From Whitmania pigra (taxonomy: Eukaryota > Annelida > Clitellata > Hirudinida > Haemopidae), in contig JAJTWR010000329.1 in assembly GCA_021613335.1 (NCBI GenBank), forward strand, positions 867,501 through 931,500: 64,000 nucleotides of DNA, read 5' to 3'. Position 1 is the stretch's first letter; the number at the start of each line of letters is the position of its first letter. The position numbers were made by a program, and so were the translations under genes. Below are positions 23,840 through 36,873 of this stretch, in pieces. Below the pieces are notes generated by a model that was not told the origin of the DNA, made no database searches, and saw nothing but the letters and a program-made list of their open reading frames with translations.

Positions 23840-26800
23840 ATGATAAAGAGAGCTAATACATCAAAAATGGACTGGCTGAAAAGTAAGGTCAATCCTGGAA
23901 AATCAGCCAGCAGCCCAAGCAACAGTGATTTAAAATACCAACGTGCACACAGATTTGATCAATGCAATTATGTTTTTAACGATGGCACTGTACAGAGGCA
24001 ATTTACGTCATACATAAATGATATAAAAAAACTCGTTTTTAATGGAGACCCCGACAATTGTGAGATGGATGCATCTCAAAGCTGTATTCGTGCAGTATGT
24101 GACGCCTTGAGGTCAATGAGTTCCCTCATTTCATCACAAAGCTCAATATCTGAATTGGCCAGTGATTTGTCAAATATAATGTGTACTGAACAGTTTGTGA
24201 GAATTCTTCTTTCATGGACTAAGTTTTGTCATCAAAAAGATGAACATTTAGATAGACTGATATCAGAACAATTCATTCTGTATGATTTATTTCTAGCCCA
24301 AAGTAATCATCAGTTTTTGACAGAAAGTGAACATTTACAGCCTCTTCTTGAACTTTTAAATTTGTGTTCACTAAAGTTGCAGAATGATTTGAGTGACAAT
24401 CCAAAACTGGAAGAAAAGTTTCTTTTCACCTTACACCAGATATGCATAAGTGTGACGATCCAGTCAGAAGTATTGGACATGATATTCGAAGGTTCAAGTT
24501 CAGAAGACAAGTTTTCTGTATTTAGTCTTCTCATTCCATTTGTCCACAGAGAAGGTGTCATTGGACAACAGGCCAGAGATGCTCTGCTGCTCATCATGTC
24601 TCTCTCTGCCAAAGATGATAAAATTGGTCTTTTTGTTGCAAATGAGTCCAACTTTTGTCCAGTATGTATTCACCCTCATTACAGTGATAGAAGTTATTGC
24701 AATATAAAAACTTGTTGTCTATCTATTCATAAATCTACATAGATCTAAATTGTTCATAATTAAATTTCTGCAAAATGCTAAGGTGAACAATGTTTTGTTA
24801 GTCGATAATAAGTAAAATAATTCTCAATTTTTAGTGCAACTTTGAATATTCTTTTAGGTTCTTGCAACTGGCTTGAGTGGTCTTTACTCGTCTCTTCCAT
24901 GTAAGTTGGATTATCCTTCGGACGACTGGCACCACCTATCCGACGAGGATCTTCTGCACATTCCCGATCTCAAATTGTTTCTCAACTCTCTCGAATTCTG
25001 CAATGCCGTCATTCAGGTATTGATCGATAGTTGCTTGGACATTCATTGGTTCATAATTTGGTCAATTACAACATTTCATTTTGTTTTGATAAGCTATGTT
25101 GTTTTGTTGTTGATATTGAGTTGACATCGTGATGTTAAGGCTTCCCATCCTGCAGTCTGCTCGAAACTCCTCGAGTTCATCGTGGAAGGTTTCCTTCGAC
25201 CGGTTGTTGGACCTGCATTGAATCAAGTGCGTTTTGTTGAAACTTAGCTAGAGTTGTGTTGTTCGTTTCATAATCACCACAATTTTCACCAAAGATGTTT
25301 GCAAAATTGTAATTACAGCTTGACTGGACAGAAATTTCATTATTTTCGGATTTTGACGACACTAGTGTGGTAAATAAATAGTTTATTTAGCTTGAAATTT
25401 GGTGGTGGCAGTTAGATGGTGATGGTTAATAATTTCTGCATTAAATTAACATTAAATACTTTTAATGTTTTGAATGAAGTGGTCACTCAAATATTTCAAC
25501 ATTTTCAAAATGTCAGTTTGTGGATAAAGGAAGAAATATGTTGTAAAGAATTTAGAGATTAAAACTTGTTTATGGATACAATTATGAAGTTCAAGAAGCA
25601 AACTTGGTCAGATTGCTGAATTAAGACTTTCAATTGTTGTTTCAAGTGCTTGTTGTCCTCAATTATTTTGTAACCAAGACAACTTTGCATCGAATATTTA
25701 AATATATCAAGGCTTTCAAATGTGCTCGTGCCTTCCAATTTGAGAGTAATTAACTTGACCAGCATCTTCATAGAATTTCAATAAGGCTAACTCTGTGGAA
25801 TATGCATTTCAATATAATATTTGTTGTTTTTTTACATTCCCCTAAATTTTAAATTCATCTGTAATATAATTAAGTAATTTATTTTGTAATTTTGTTGGAT
25901 ATTTGAGCATCTGAAATATATTCAAGGATCTCTTGAAACATCCTGCGAAATATCACGATTTGATGCTGCTGGTTAGTTGCAAATGAATTGCATGCACTTT
26001 CAATGCATGTGACACTTTCAATGCATGATCCCTTCCAAACAGATAATGTCTTGTTAATGATCTGGTTTCTAATATCGAATTTGGATTTTGTTCAGAATAA
26101 TCTGTGTATTTCTGAGATTTTGATTTGAAATAGGTTTGAAGGTGAGAAATTTTACTGGTTTTGTTCTTCATTTGCATGCTATCTTGTTGCATGCCACTCA
26201 TGTTGAGATACAAGTTGATGCCAACTTGTAGCACTTATTTTGTTTATTTTCAGACAACCATCGAAGAGGTTGTAGCTGCAACAGCTTATTTGGACTTGTT
26301 CATCAGGAAAATAACAGAACCCAGCCTGCTGAAGATATTTGTTGACTTTATTCTTCTCGGAAAGGTTGATGAAGTGCCAATCATTGATATCCTCGTCGCA
26401 AGAATATCAAGTCAGTTGACAAGGGTCAGTCTTTCTTATTGCTGCCATCCTAGAATGCATTCAGTGCATTGTCAGCTCTTCAGATTGTGCTTCAGATTTT
26501 AATTTATTGTTTTTAATTAACCATTACCACCAAGATTCATGTTGGTCACAAACGTAAACTCATTTGCAGTTGTGTGTGATCACCCTGATGTTGTTCTATT
26601 CACTGGTGGATCTAAACTGTGAAGATGTCATGTTCCATCTTGTTTTCAAGTAGGATGCTTTGACACTATTGTTCACAAATTGGCTGAAAAATATACTTGA
26701 TTTTATCATAATTGAGATCATGGGCACTGGATGTCTGTTATCAATTCTCCCAAACATCGTGTCATATCAAATGTAATAAAAGTTGGTGTGATTGCAGTAT

Positions 26801-29114
26801 TATAAATTCCACAAAATAAATAATTTATTCCCTCAGATACATCTTATCTGGCAAACACATCATGCTAAGTCAGCACCACTCGGTGAAAGAAATTGATTTT
26901 TATGCTGCCGATGCATGCAAATTGTTGTCCATGATTCCTGAATGCTGCCACCTCAACCGGGTCGATGACCCATCCATCGAGACCACTTCTGAGACTTCAT
27001 TTTCTTCCACAGATGAAGGAAGGCCTTCCCCGAAGTTTTTAAATTTAAATTTCCTTGCATTGTCTTCAAATGAATTTAATTTGTAGTTTGTTAATTGCTT
27101 GAAAAATTAACACATGTTTGAAAGAAATTCTCAGTTTGTTACATAAAGCCATTATTGAAGTTTATTTTTATGTCTTGTAAATAAATATTTTTTATTTGTG
27201 CTGCATCATTCACTCACTTGCTGAGGTCTTAAGTGATACTTAACAGCATGTTTTGATGCATAAATTAACATAGATTACCACTTATGTTTGTTGTCTCACT
27301 GCATGAAATTTTAATTAACACTGTTAACAGAATTGGCAGATTAAATTTCAAAAGCAAAAAAAGCAGCAACTTGTTCTCTACGTTGTCACCCTTATTGAAG
27401 AGACATCGGTAAATTCTTTACTAAATGTTGATGTGTTTCGTTGAGTAGCAGGCACAAGTGATTTCTCATTAAAAGTAATTGTGCATGTTTGTGTGATGAT
27501 ATGAGTAACATATCGAAACATGAGTGGAAACAATTGACTTCATCAACATCAAGATTTCCTTGCAGATCTCCAAGGCCTGAAACTGCATCGCATCATGTCC
27601 CGACGACATTTGAAGAAACTTCGTACGGAGAGTATCTCACGTGGGCTCACTGCATAATTTCCGCTTGCAAAGAATCTTGCAAAAACTGGTTATTCAAATA
27701 TGATTCCATCCATTCGCCGATCGTCAGAGAAAAGAACTTATTTCCTCGCGACCCCGTGTTGAACTCGAACATCAACGGGGCTAAATTGGAACGAGAAGAT
27801 ACGACTAGCAAAAACGATGATCTTGTTTTTGATGCCCTGATGGATGACACTGAAGTGGATGATCTGACTTTGTTCGTGTCTCAGCTGAATGAATTTGAAG
27901 CCCCTCTTTCAGGTCAATCCAATTTGCCTGATCTTCTTCAAGAAATTGATCAGTTGTACGGACAGATGTCGAATAACTGCCTGAGAAAAAATCCAGAGGT
28001 CGCGAGGAAGGAAGTTGATGTCCGGGAACAAACTTCTGAAAATTTTATGAACACTTATTTGTTGGATGAGCTTCTGAGTCCTTCAGACAAACCATCACTT
28101 GGTTGGATTTTGCTTATTAAATTAAAAATTGCCAGAAATCCATTAAGATGGTCAAATTATAACATTTGCTCAACTTAATGGGAAGCAACATTTTTAGGTC
28201 CTTTCCTTGAGGCACTGTTCAGCAGAGTCGAAAAGATGGTTCAAAGCACGCTGTATGTAAATCTTCAGCTGACTTCCCTTGTTGCTCGACTTTCTTGTTA
28301 TCCTCAACCTCTCCTGAGGAGTCTGATCCTCTCACACAGCCTCATTTACCAGCCATCGGTCAAGTCTTTCCTCCAGGTGCTAACAATAGCAAGTTTATCT
28401 TATCAATCAAGACAAAATTATTTTGAGATGTGTTCATGAAGACCTGATAAAAATTATTATGAGTTCTGTTATGAAGACATGTACATCAACTCATGATCAA
28501 ATGTCGAATAAAAAAGAAATGAAAATATTTTTCTTAATATATTCAATTATGTGCCTTATTTATGCATTAATTTGCAGGTGCTCAATTCTGTGAAAAAGAA
28601 GTTAGAAGAATACTTAAGCAATTTGCCCGAGAGAGAGGCATATCTATGTCAGGCTTATCAGTTCCTCAGCTACAGAATAAGTCCCGATGTTAACCTCATG
28701 CCCTTTGAAGTTTTTAAAAGTTAGTCCTTCTCACAGTTTAAATAATCAGAGACAGTTTTTTTAATGCCACCATTTTCAAGTAACTCCAAGAATCAGAAAT
28801 TCACATTGGGCTTTGCAACCAAATGCTAGGATCTTTGTTTACGCTCGGCTCGAATAATTTCAGATGCCGACGGCAGACGTAGATCGTCTGGCTTTCATGA
28901 AATATTCCGACCAAACCCCAAGCAACGACAACAGCGACTCGTCATTTCAAACTCGTCTGCTCAGTATGTCCATCACCTTCCCGGTGGAGAAAAAGAGGAA
29001 GAGAATGAATCCGTACAGAGGAGGAATGCCATCTACGCGGCCCTCACCTTCAAGGAATTCCTCAAGGAGCTGGCTGCCATATCTCAAGAACATGCCATCA
29101 TCTGCCTCTCGTAG
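23840..29114 (+). CDS. FHIP1: FHIP1-type protein (FAM160A family; FTS-Hook-FHIP complex subunit)
   Basis: FHIP1 proteins join FTS and Hook to link early endosomes to dynein. The first exon, 23840-24661, encodes about 274 residues and ends in FVANESNFCP. It includes the family phrases LLIPFVHREG and GQQARDALLLIMSLSA. Exon 24858-25016 begins VLATGLSGLYSSLPCKL and ends LNSLEFCNAVIQ. Exon 25140-25226 holds ASHPAVCSKLLEFIVEGF. Exon 26254-26424 holds TAYLDLFIRKITEPSLL, exon 26570-26649 holds LNCEDVMFHLVF, and one from 26837 starts YILSGKHIM. An acidic variable exon follows (about 27568-28100). Then come 28198-28376 (LSCYPQPLLRSLIL, QPSVKSFLQ), 28578-28719 and 28864-29114, ending in FKEFLKELAAISQEHA and TAG. 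An upstream or internal Met (MDWLKSK, 23867) could also be the start. The gene looks intact. Confidence 0.9.
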
Positions 29115-30030
29115 CAGCAGTCTGTCTTGCCTTGCGAAACACCATTTTGCACTAATTTTAGACCTTATGCAGGACTTGCTGACAGGATTCATCTCAGCTT
29201 TTTGTTTGCTCATTTCCTTTTGAAGTTTTATTAACTGAATAATTACATCCTGCTTATTAATAACACCGAGTAACTGATATTACATCTAATAACGTTATTG
29301 TCTAACATTATCATTGACATATTCTTTGATTGATTGTCGAGAATTGTGAGGATCAATTAATTTTAAAATATCAAAGTTGTGAAGATAAGTGTAGAAGAAA
29401 TAATCAAAAGCTCCGTCCATCACTTTTAGAAATCTCATCTATATTTCAAATTATTGCATATTGGGATTATTCAGTATACAATTGCATATTGTTCTGCATA
29501 ACATTTACTTTTTCAGACGAATTTATTTGGTAAACATTGATGAGAATTTGTTTACAAGAGATGGTAAATCAGTGCTTGTTGTCTTTAATCATCCAGATTG
29601 TTAATTTATCTGAAAAATTTCAGGTAGAAAATAAATTTGTATTGCTTTAAATTTTACTGGATAGGCTGATTTTGTGGTTGGGTCAGTGACATTGAAAATG
29701 CTCTGTCGCTCCAATAGTTGGAAATCCACGAGAGGCAGATCAACAGTTGGTTCAAGTCAATGCTTCTGACAAAGTTTGATGGGTCAATGAGTTGAGAACT
29801 CTGTTTCTTGTGAATTTCTGTAGAGTGTTATTCGGATGTCCCGATCAGTGATAGGAATTTTCAACGTATTTTTGAGATCTTATGGTGACGTTCTAATTAT
29901 TTCTCATAAATTCTGAAAATTATGGGCTGCAGGTCTCTAATAACGAGTTAATCAAAACTTTAATGACAACTGGAAATAATTAAAAAAAAAATCCTTTTTC
30001 TTGGTTTGTTGTGTTTGGCTGCATAACATC
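29115..30030. other. FHIP1 3' region and intergenic spacer
   Basis: This AT-rich sequence follows the FHIP1 stop. Small open frames here have no recognisable domain and look like chance. Confidence 0.4.
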
Positions 30031-30033
30031 AGC

Positions 30034-30069
30034 CATGGACTCCTAAATGTATATATATAGGAGTCCATG
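30034..30069. repeat. Perfect 12-bp hairpin
   Basis: CATGGACTCCTA (30034-30045) and TAGGAGTCCATG (30058-30069) are exact inverted repeats around a 12-base AT-rich loop. No U-tract follows, and the host is eukaryotic, so it is not a bacterial-type terminator. It may be the edge of a worn repeat. Confidence 0.75.
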
Positions 30070-30439
30070 CATCAGCCCAGGCTTTAGGCAATGCACAGGA
30101 GCCCAAATGCCCATCAACCAAAGAAAGCAATTTCGACTTGCATTTCAGATTGATTAATAAAGTTATTGCTGTCGCAAATATCGCGTGCCTAATTTGACAA
30201 CACTTATTGTAAGGCATAGTACAGTACTCCTCGGAGCTAGGTGAGAACCGATCAGTACTAGGTGTGCACGTACATAAGAATTGCTATCGGCACATTAGGA
30301 ATTAATCCATTGCAGTATCACACTGCCAGTACTCGCCTCTGTTATTTGCCGCAAATGTAAAAAATTGTTATTTAATTTAAATATTATTTTTAATATTTAC
30401 AGTTTTTGATTATTCTTTTTTTTGTGTATAAATATATAT

Positions 30440-30790
30440 CCATGCTGCCAAATAAGCGATGTAAAGAGTTGTATCAGCAGTCAAATTCATCAGGCCCAGA
30501 GGTCCAAGTTACTAGGAGCTTAAATCCTTTATAGAGGAAGTAAGCTCAGATCACGATGATGATGTGGTTTACTTCTGCCAAGTTCGCAGCCTTAACAAGA
30601 CACTATTCAGATTCTGGAGTCTACGTGATGAAATAAAGACATTCATGAACAACAAAGGAAAAGATGTATGTTTCCTGGATGATGACTCATGGTTGACAAC
30701 TTGACGTTTCTAGTCGACATAACAAAATTCATGGCCGAGTTGAACGTCAGACTTCAAGGAAAGGACCAGCTGGTGCACAAGTTGTAACAA
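30440..30790 (+). pseudogene. Transposase-derived fragment resembling GTF2IRD2/SCAND3-type hAT proteins
   Basis: Two adjoining frames carry a familiar block: RSLNKTLFRFWSLRDEIKTF, then FMNNKGKD, then, after a frameshift near 30692, LTFLVDITKFMAELN and LQGKDQLVHKL. This order is typical of the C-terminal half of hAT-derived proteins such as GTF2IRD2-like transposases (LFRFWSLR..., LVDI...LN.LQGK). The frame is broken and upstream stop codons are present, so it is decayed. I did not find terminal repeats. Confidence 0.7.
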
Positions 30791-31344
30791 TGTATTGTTC
30801 AGAAGTTGAAGGTAATTCAGTTGGTTGCGAGGCAAGTTATATTACTATATTGCCCAACTCCTTCCAGTGCCTCAGCATACTTGCTGCATTTGTGGTTGTC
30901 GAAACGAGTAATTAGAGAAGAAGAGTTCACAACATTGAAGCTTTATTTACAACAACAACTCGACCAAACAAAGACAACCGCGACATATGCGAAGATAAAA
31001 ATAGTTCAAATTAAGTTTTAACAAAACAAAAACAAAACATAGTTTTTACAAATATCATAAAAACTCAACAATGGTCAGTGACCGACATACTGCCGATTAT
31101 ATTAACCACATGTTCACAATTTTGGCTAGTGACTGTACATTTCTGTTTGGATATGTTTCTGCGACTCCCCTCTTAAAATAAAATAAACATCCTCTATGAT
31201 TGTACAAAGTGATTTTGAATCACAAAAGTCAGCATAAAAGAACATACATATATATAAAATAATAATAATAAAGTATAAAGTAATGTTGCTAACTTTATAA
31301 AGAGAATTTTAGCGAGTGAAGGTTAAAGTGGTTTCTAAGAAACC

Positions 31345-31500
31345 GTTTCGGACTTCAGACGGACTGGCAGGATGGGTTGAGTTCTTGCATGCGGAGGTGA
31401 TAACAAAATTCACAATGAGTCGTGTTCGAAACCCAGCCATGCTCCGCCAGGGAATGCCCTCGAGTAGTGGCATTATATAAATGGTATATCGATCAAAAAG
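31345..31500 (+). repeat. Candidate SINE copy (tRNA-derived head)
   Basis: A B-box-like motif TGTTCGAAACCCAG (31427-31440) is followed by a GCTCCGCCAGGGAATGCC segment and a GTGGCATTATATAAATGG tail. A similarly ordered segment occurs at about 60806-60870 (TGTTCGGAACCTAG, GCACTGCCAGGGAGCATTC, TTCTATATA). Similar layout in two places suggests one short interspersed family. The A box is only weakly matched (TGGCAGGATGGG at about 31368). Confidence 0.4.
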
Positions 31501-33533
31501 TGCATTTGCATCCCGTTGGGATATATAAAGCAACCAAAAAATCCGATAAAAAACAAATGGTGACTGACCGATGGTCCCTCACAATAAAAATACGCTTTAA
31601 CGAAATAGATTTTAAAATTCTAGAGAAAAGGAGCAAATTTGTTTGAAATTGAATCTTTTGAAGTTTGAGATGGATGAGTCTATTAATAATTCAATTCCTG
31701 CTAGTGACTGCCCAGGTTTTCACAAGCACGCGAAAAAAGTACACGCTTTTTTGGACTCGTCCAATTTTAGAATTTAAATCAAACGTCAAAGCAAACTTAA
31801 CGGTCCAAGATTTTGAATATTTTGTTTACCCCAAGAATCGGATATATTCCTCGGTGATCAAAGATGAGTACATTTTATGGAGAGCCTATAAATAATTAAT
31901 TTTTTAACTAAAATTTACAATATTTTAAACAAAAACCACACATCACAACTCTAGAGTTATATTTATTATTTAATAAAAATGCCGCTTCATTAAAAATGTC
32001 GCAAGTCATTTCACCCGCATCTACGTCAGCGGATCTCAAACAGCGCTTGATTGAGCGAATGGAAATGAAGTCCAGCTCTTTTCCTTTTATGATTGCATAA
32101 TATGTCAGCTCACAAAAAATAGAGAAAATTTATCTACGAAATCCCGGAAGAACTGCTTTCCAGATGAAGCAAGTCTTAACAGTCTTAACAGTCTTTCAAG
32201 TGACGTTAAACAGTGTTTCATCTAAGTCTACATAAACTAAATCACATAAACATTTTTATGACTGCGTTTTCCAAAAATTTCGATATCAGGCTACATGCGT
32301 CACAATTTTATTCAAGAAAGTTCATCAAGATCTTGAAGCGTCAAGTTCCTTAGCTACTACTACTACTACCATTCAAGCTTCCAGCATAAACCTGTTGGCT
32401 ATCCTGAGGAATGTTGGCTGACTGATAAATAAGTATTGTGGACCAGTTGTTTTGACAACTGCTTACCTTTAAAATATTACTGTTTTTTAAATATTTACCT
32501 AAAAATCATCGAACATCTTGAAGTATATCTTGTCTGAAGTGAACTGGAACAGGAAAGCTATAAATAATGTATATTCACATTGCTAAAAAAAAACAACTTA
32601 TCAAACTTTGTGTTTAAGATAATCTTCAGTCGACCTAAAGTTCAAGTAAATGTTCTTGTTAAATGTGCTTCATGGCGCAAACAAAGAACAAATATGATTT
32701 ATGAATCCCTCGATCTTTGCTTCGAATAATTTCTAAGAGAAACACCGTCCAACCTTTTCTCATATATTCTCATATATCTCACTCAATTAAATCTCTTTCC
32801 GGACAAAGCTTATTTTTGGGTTGTTTGGAATTTAACATACGATATGGAACTATCGAAAATTGCAATTGCAGAAATTTTTAATTAACTTTAAAATCCAAAA
32901 TTTCCAAAGCGAATGCTATTTCACACCTCGATTGACCTTTCCTTTCAAACACAAAGCAGAGAATCCACTGCACTGTCAATCCTTCATTCAAGCACCACTT
33001 CGATGCATTTGAAAATCCAAATGTTGAAATCTTTATGGATAGAACTTCTCTTATTTAAATCTCACGCTCACAATGAAAATATGTTCGCCTAAAAGAAAAT
33101 ATTCCTCTTTTAAACTGAGGTGGAGAAACCACGTCCCATCGAAGTTTTGTGAGCTAATTGAACTGAATGCAGAACATTTCCTGAGGGACTTAAAAGCTAT
33201 TTTTGTCTGAATTCAATGGAAAGCTTTGTTTGGAAAATTGCTCATTTGAAACTTTGACGTAACAAAGTTTCTATTGTTTACGTCTACAAATAATTTCTTA
33301 TTTAAAAATTGACAAATTGAGAAACTCTTTAAAACAGTATAATTGAGATGGCAGCTATGTGAATATCTTGTATTATGTACAATAAAATATATTGTAATTG
33401 TTGTTAAGATTCTCTAAAATAATTTCAATAAAACAATCTTGCTGATATAGAAAATCGATTTTTGTATTTTCACCACCAAATCCAAATCATTTTGAAGAAT
33501 AAATCATTTGCCTCACATCGGACTGGTTTGTGC
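31501..33533. other. Intergenic, no supported gene
   Basis: AT-rich sequence. The + strand frame at 31665-31895 begins with a hydrophobic stretch (MSLLIIQFLLVTAQVF) that could pass for a signal peptide, but the rest has no recognisable domain and no splice context. I do not call it a gene. Confidence 0.4.
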
Positions 33534-33607
33534 GCTCGCATGGCCTAACGGTTAAGGATGCGCCTCTCATGATGGCAGCACGGGGTTCAAACCCCGCTTC
33601 GGGAGCA
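33534..33607 (+). tRNA. tRNA-like locus, probably a tRNA pseudogene
   Basis: Both internal Pol III promoter elements are perfect: A box TGGCCTAACGG (33541-33551) and B box GGTTCAAACCC (33584-33594). The acceptor ends GCTCGCA and CGGGAGC pair at five of seven positions. The T stem CGGGG/CCCCG is perfect only if the T loop has six bases instead of seven. The anticodon stem is ambiguous. A CTCATGA loop would read Met (CAT) but leaves mismatches, and other registers fit about as well. I therefore treat the identity as unassigned and the gene as possibly non-functional. A T5 run at 33658-33662 could terminate transcription. Confidence 0.55.
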
Positions 33608-34064
33608 CCGTCCTAATCATCTAGCTATGCTGATGGCAGCAACGTACGTTGATAAAACTTTTTCAGATCAATTCGCTCTGGGATTTGAAATGTCCTTGGT
33701 TTAACTAAACCGAACGCGATTAAGATTACTTGCTGTTTCAATTATTTTAGATACGTCGTTAAAAATTATTCATCAGAGCTGCCATCAGAATTACAACTTC
33801 CACTGATGTTTCAGGAAAGATCAAATCACAAATCAAAGGAGCGCTAAAACGTGATAAAAAAATTCTCAAAAAAAAGGAGAAATGTCATTAAAATATAAAC
33901 ATGAGGAAAAAGTAATGCCAGGATAAATCAAAGAATTTGTCAGTTAATTTACTTTAAATTTTGTTTGATTCAAAGTTTTAAAAATCTGAAATTAAATTTT
34001 TAAATATTTTTTACGAACATTCAAATAGCACTATCCGTCACTCTTTCCTCCACTCATATTTATT
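33608..34064. other. Intergenic, nothing recognised
   Basis: AT-rich sequence with no open frame of note and no clear repeat. Confidence 0.4.
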
Positions 34065-34400
34065 CAAGAGCGTATCTAGAAGACTTTAATCACCTAGTTA
34101 TGAAATGGACGCCAATAAACTACCAGCCAACCTAGAACACTTTGGCGGGGAGGTACACATACTGGAACCAGTGAGCGGATTTAGGGGATGGGGCACAACT
34201 ACTAAAATTTTCGTCGAAAGTGGTAAATTATTGAAATAATTTAACAAAAAAAAATTAAATTAAAATACATATTTTAAATCTAGATTTGATTTTTTTATTA
34301 ATTTTTATTTTATAATATAATAGATTTACTCGATATTCTCTTATATTTTCCAAATGCCGGAGAGATCCATGGCTCCCCGGCTACCCCTAAAAACACCCTT
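34065..34400. mobile_element. MITE copy 2 (AAGGGCGGAT family), with an internal insertion
   Basis: The degraded left end AAGAGCGTATCTAG is followed, after about 62 extra bases bounded by CTAGAA repeats, by the family block AACACTTTGGCGGGG. Then come GGATTTAGGGGATGGG and AAAATTTTCGTCGAAAGTGG, an AT-rich interior and a worn right end (ACACCCTT). It corresponds to the elements at 7.7 kb and 44.1 kb. Confidence 0.75.
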
Positions 34401-34439
34401 GTATTTATTCCCTTCTAGAACTCCAACAACCTAGAATGA

Positions 34440-34620
34440 TTTTACAGGGTCACCGATAGAAAATTCGGGCGCCTAGGGATCCTACGTTAAGTTAATTTGG
34501 TAACAGAAAAACAAATAAATTAATGATTATAATAATTTAAAACCCGAGCGGACCCCAAAAAAAATGCCGACCCTAAAAAAAACAAAAAACTCCGACCTAA
34601 TTCTTTTTTTCAGGTCATCT
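34440..34620 (+). repeat. Dispersed repeat, also seen near 47.4-47.55 kb
   Basis: The order GATAGAAAATTC, GCGCCTAGG, TTAAGTTAATTTGGTAAC, then GCGGACCCCAAAAAAAATGCC parallels 47.42-47.53 kb (GACAGAAATTTTG, CCCTAGGC, TTATGTTAATTTGGCAA, GCGGGCCCCAACAAATTGCC). The two look like diverged copies of one non-coding repeat. Confidence 0.45.
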
Positions 34621-36873
34621 TAAGTTCGCCAGGTCAGCAATTCGACGAGAGCACAATAATGAGTGCATTCATCATTTTTAACCAAAGCTAATTAACGCAT
34701 ATTAATCACGAGCGAACGATTAACAACCTGTCAAAACATCGTGCACGGTTTACCTGTCATCGGTGGGAAACATCATCCATCATATGTTGTAATTGAGCCA
34801 GAACTAATTACCAGACTCATTTGCTCTTACAATGCTCAGTTGTTTTTTTAACACAAGCATTATTAATTATTGTAATAATGAATATTTCTTGTTATTAATT
34901 GTTTTATAAGCGACGAGAATTCATCACTTAGGCTTTAGGTGGGCAGGTTTTATATTTGGCTGACCGTTATCGTTTATTTTCAAAATTGCTTGAGCAAGTC
35001 TGTTGCCATTAATAAAGATTGAGAAATCTATTTCGTTAGTCTATTTGATAGTTCAATTATTTAAAACTAATTTCAAGTAAATGTTATAAGTCGCGTTAAA
35101 TTATATAATTAACAGAAAGAGTGAATCCAAACGAGGAAAGTGATTTGTGGTTAATCAAGATGGGCTCCATTGGGTTCGACTCCTTCCCTGACCTTGTAAA
35201 TCCTCTAATGAAGGTTTGATGACCTCAATAAATTACAACGATGTGCAATCAATTCAGCTTTTAAGATCATTTCAGGTTAGATAAGTCAGCCGTTTGTTTA
35301 TTATTTTCAATTAGGTTCCTTATTTAAGTGATGAATTGTCGTCCCGTTGTTTTGTGAAAGTGGCATCAGTTTTGTGACCTGCATTATCTCAAAATCTTAA
35401 ATCCATTCGACAAATCGCCTTCAAGCAGAAGAGTCTCAAATTAAGATCGATTTCATTTGCATCAAAAATAACCGCAATGTGATCATTCGCAATAACAACT
35501 CTTCAACGTAGCCAAAATGTTTAACTCTCTAAAAAAAGAAGCAATTGAATGTTTTGGAAAATGTTGATAATTTTGATGTTTTTTCAAAGAAATTCTATTT
35601 TTAAAAACCTAAAAGCCTAAAAAAAGTTTTTATCTTAAACTAAGCGAAACTCTGATTTGGTTGATTGTAAAGGTGGAATTTAAAAGAAAAATTGCTCCAA
35701 ATTGATGGTCATTTGTTTTACTAAAGAAATAAAATCGAAGTTGCTTTCTCGGGTCTCGATAGATAAACTATTTAATGTTATTTAAAAGTTATAATTATAG
35801 TCGCTGCATTTGTAAATTGTAAAATATATTTAAACAAATAAATAGATTTATTAATGACTCAAAAATTTGAACATATATTTTTAAAGAGTCCATGAAAGTA
35901 GCATTGCGATGTTTTTTAATATTTGTAAATAAAAGATAGTACTTTCCTCTCAGATTTTATTTGCATCATAAACCACAGATTAAATTCTTAACGTTAATAA
36001 TTTCGATAAATCAAGTCTTACTGGAATATCTTTGTCTGAACTGTAATCGTCTTTGTTGCTTGCTAATGATGATAAGATATAATAAATTGTTAGACTTCTC
36101 TTGGAAAGGAGTACTAATGTTTTACAAGATTACGCAACTCTAGTTTCCTTTCAAATAAATGTCCGAAGCATTCATTTCTGGACCGAAGCGTAGGACGGTC
36201 CTTAATTGAATAACGAGGATCTAACGTTACTTTTAGCATGGTTCGTCCATTGTTACGAAAACAACGATTCAAAGCGGCGTCCGTCGCAATTAGCGAAGAT
36301 GTTTATCGGATGAATTAGTATTGAAGTACAGATGATAGAAAATATCACAACAACCGATTTTTAAGTTTGGAAATCTTGAACGCATTTGATTTTAAACATG
36401 CTGAATAATCTCGGTGTTTAAAAACGTCACAGTACTGTCACGGACATTTGCTAAGAAGTTCTATTAAAAAATCGCAAAAATTGGTTAGATTTTGTACACA
36501 AACAAATCTACTATCTGAAAAAATTATCGAGTGGGTCTTACGAGTGATAGCTTCTAAAAGATGTTTGACAACTTTACTCGAGAAATCTACATGGAAATAA
36601 TTGCTAAAAATTTTCGTCCTTGAAAATAAGATTTTGTGTTAAGTTTCAACTCAAAATGAATTAACTAAAATTTGGCTAAAGAGAATTTAAAAGGAATTTT
36701 ACATGAGTTCTGTTGAAGTTGAGAACTTTTTGTTTGACATCGTTCTAAGGAATGTCAACAAATGGACTCGCGAACCTCATAAATACATCACTTAAACCAT
36801 TAGCGGTAGTTCACAAAAATAAAACGCGTCTCGTCATATGGAGAGATGTCCATCATCCCGATCCTCATTCCAT
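34621..36873. other. Intergenic region downstream of the GPCR
   Basis: AT-rich with many stop codons in all frames. It includes the GPCR 3' untranslated region near 36873. I see no further gene or named repeat. Confidence 0.4.

Noticed and set aside
30034..30069. Rho-independent terminator
   Set aside because: There is no U-tract and the genome is eukaryotic.
31665..31895. Frame with a signal-peptide-like start
   Set aside because: Only the first 16 residues are suggestive; no domain or splice context.
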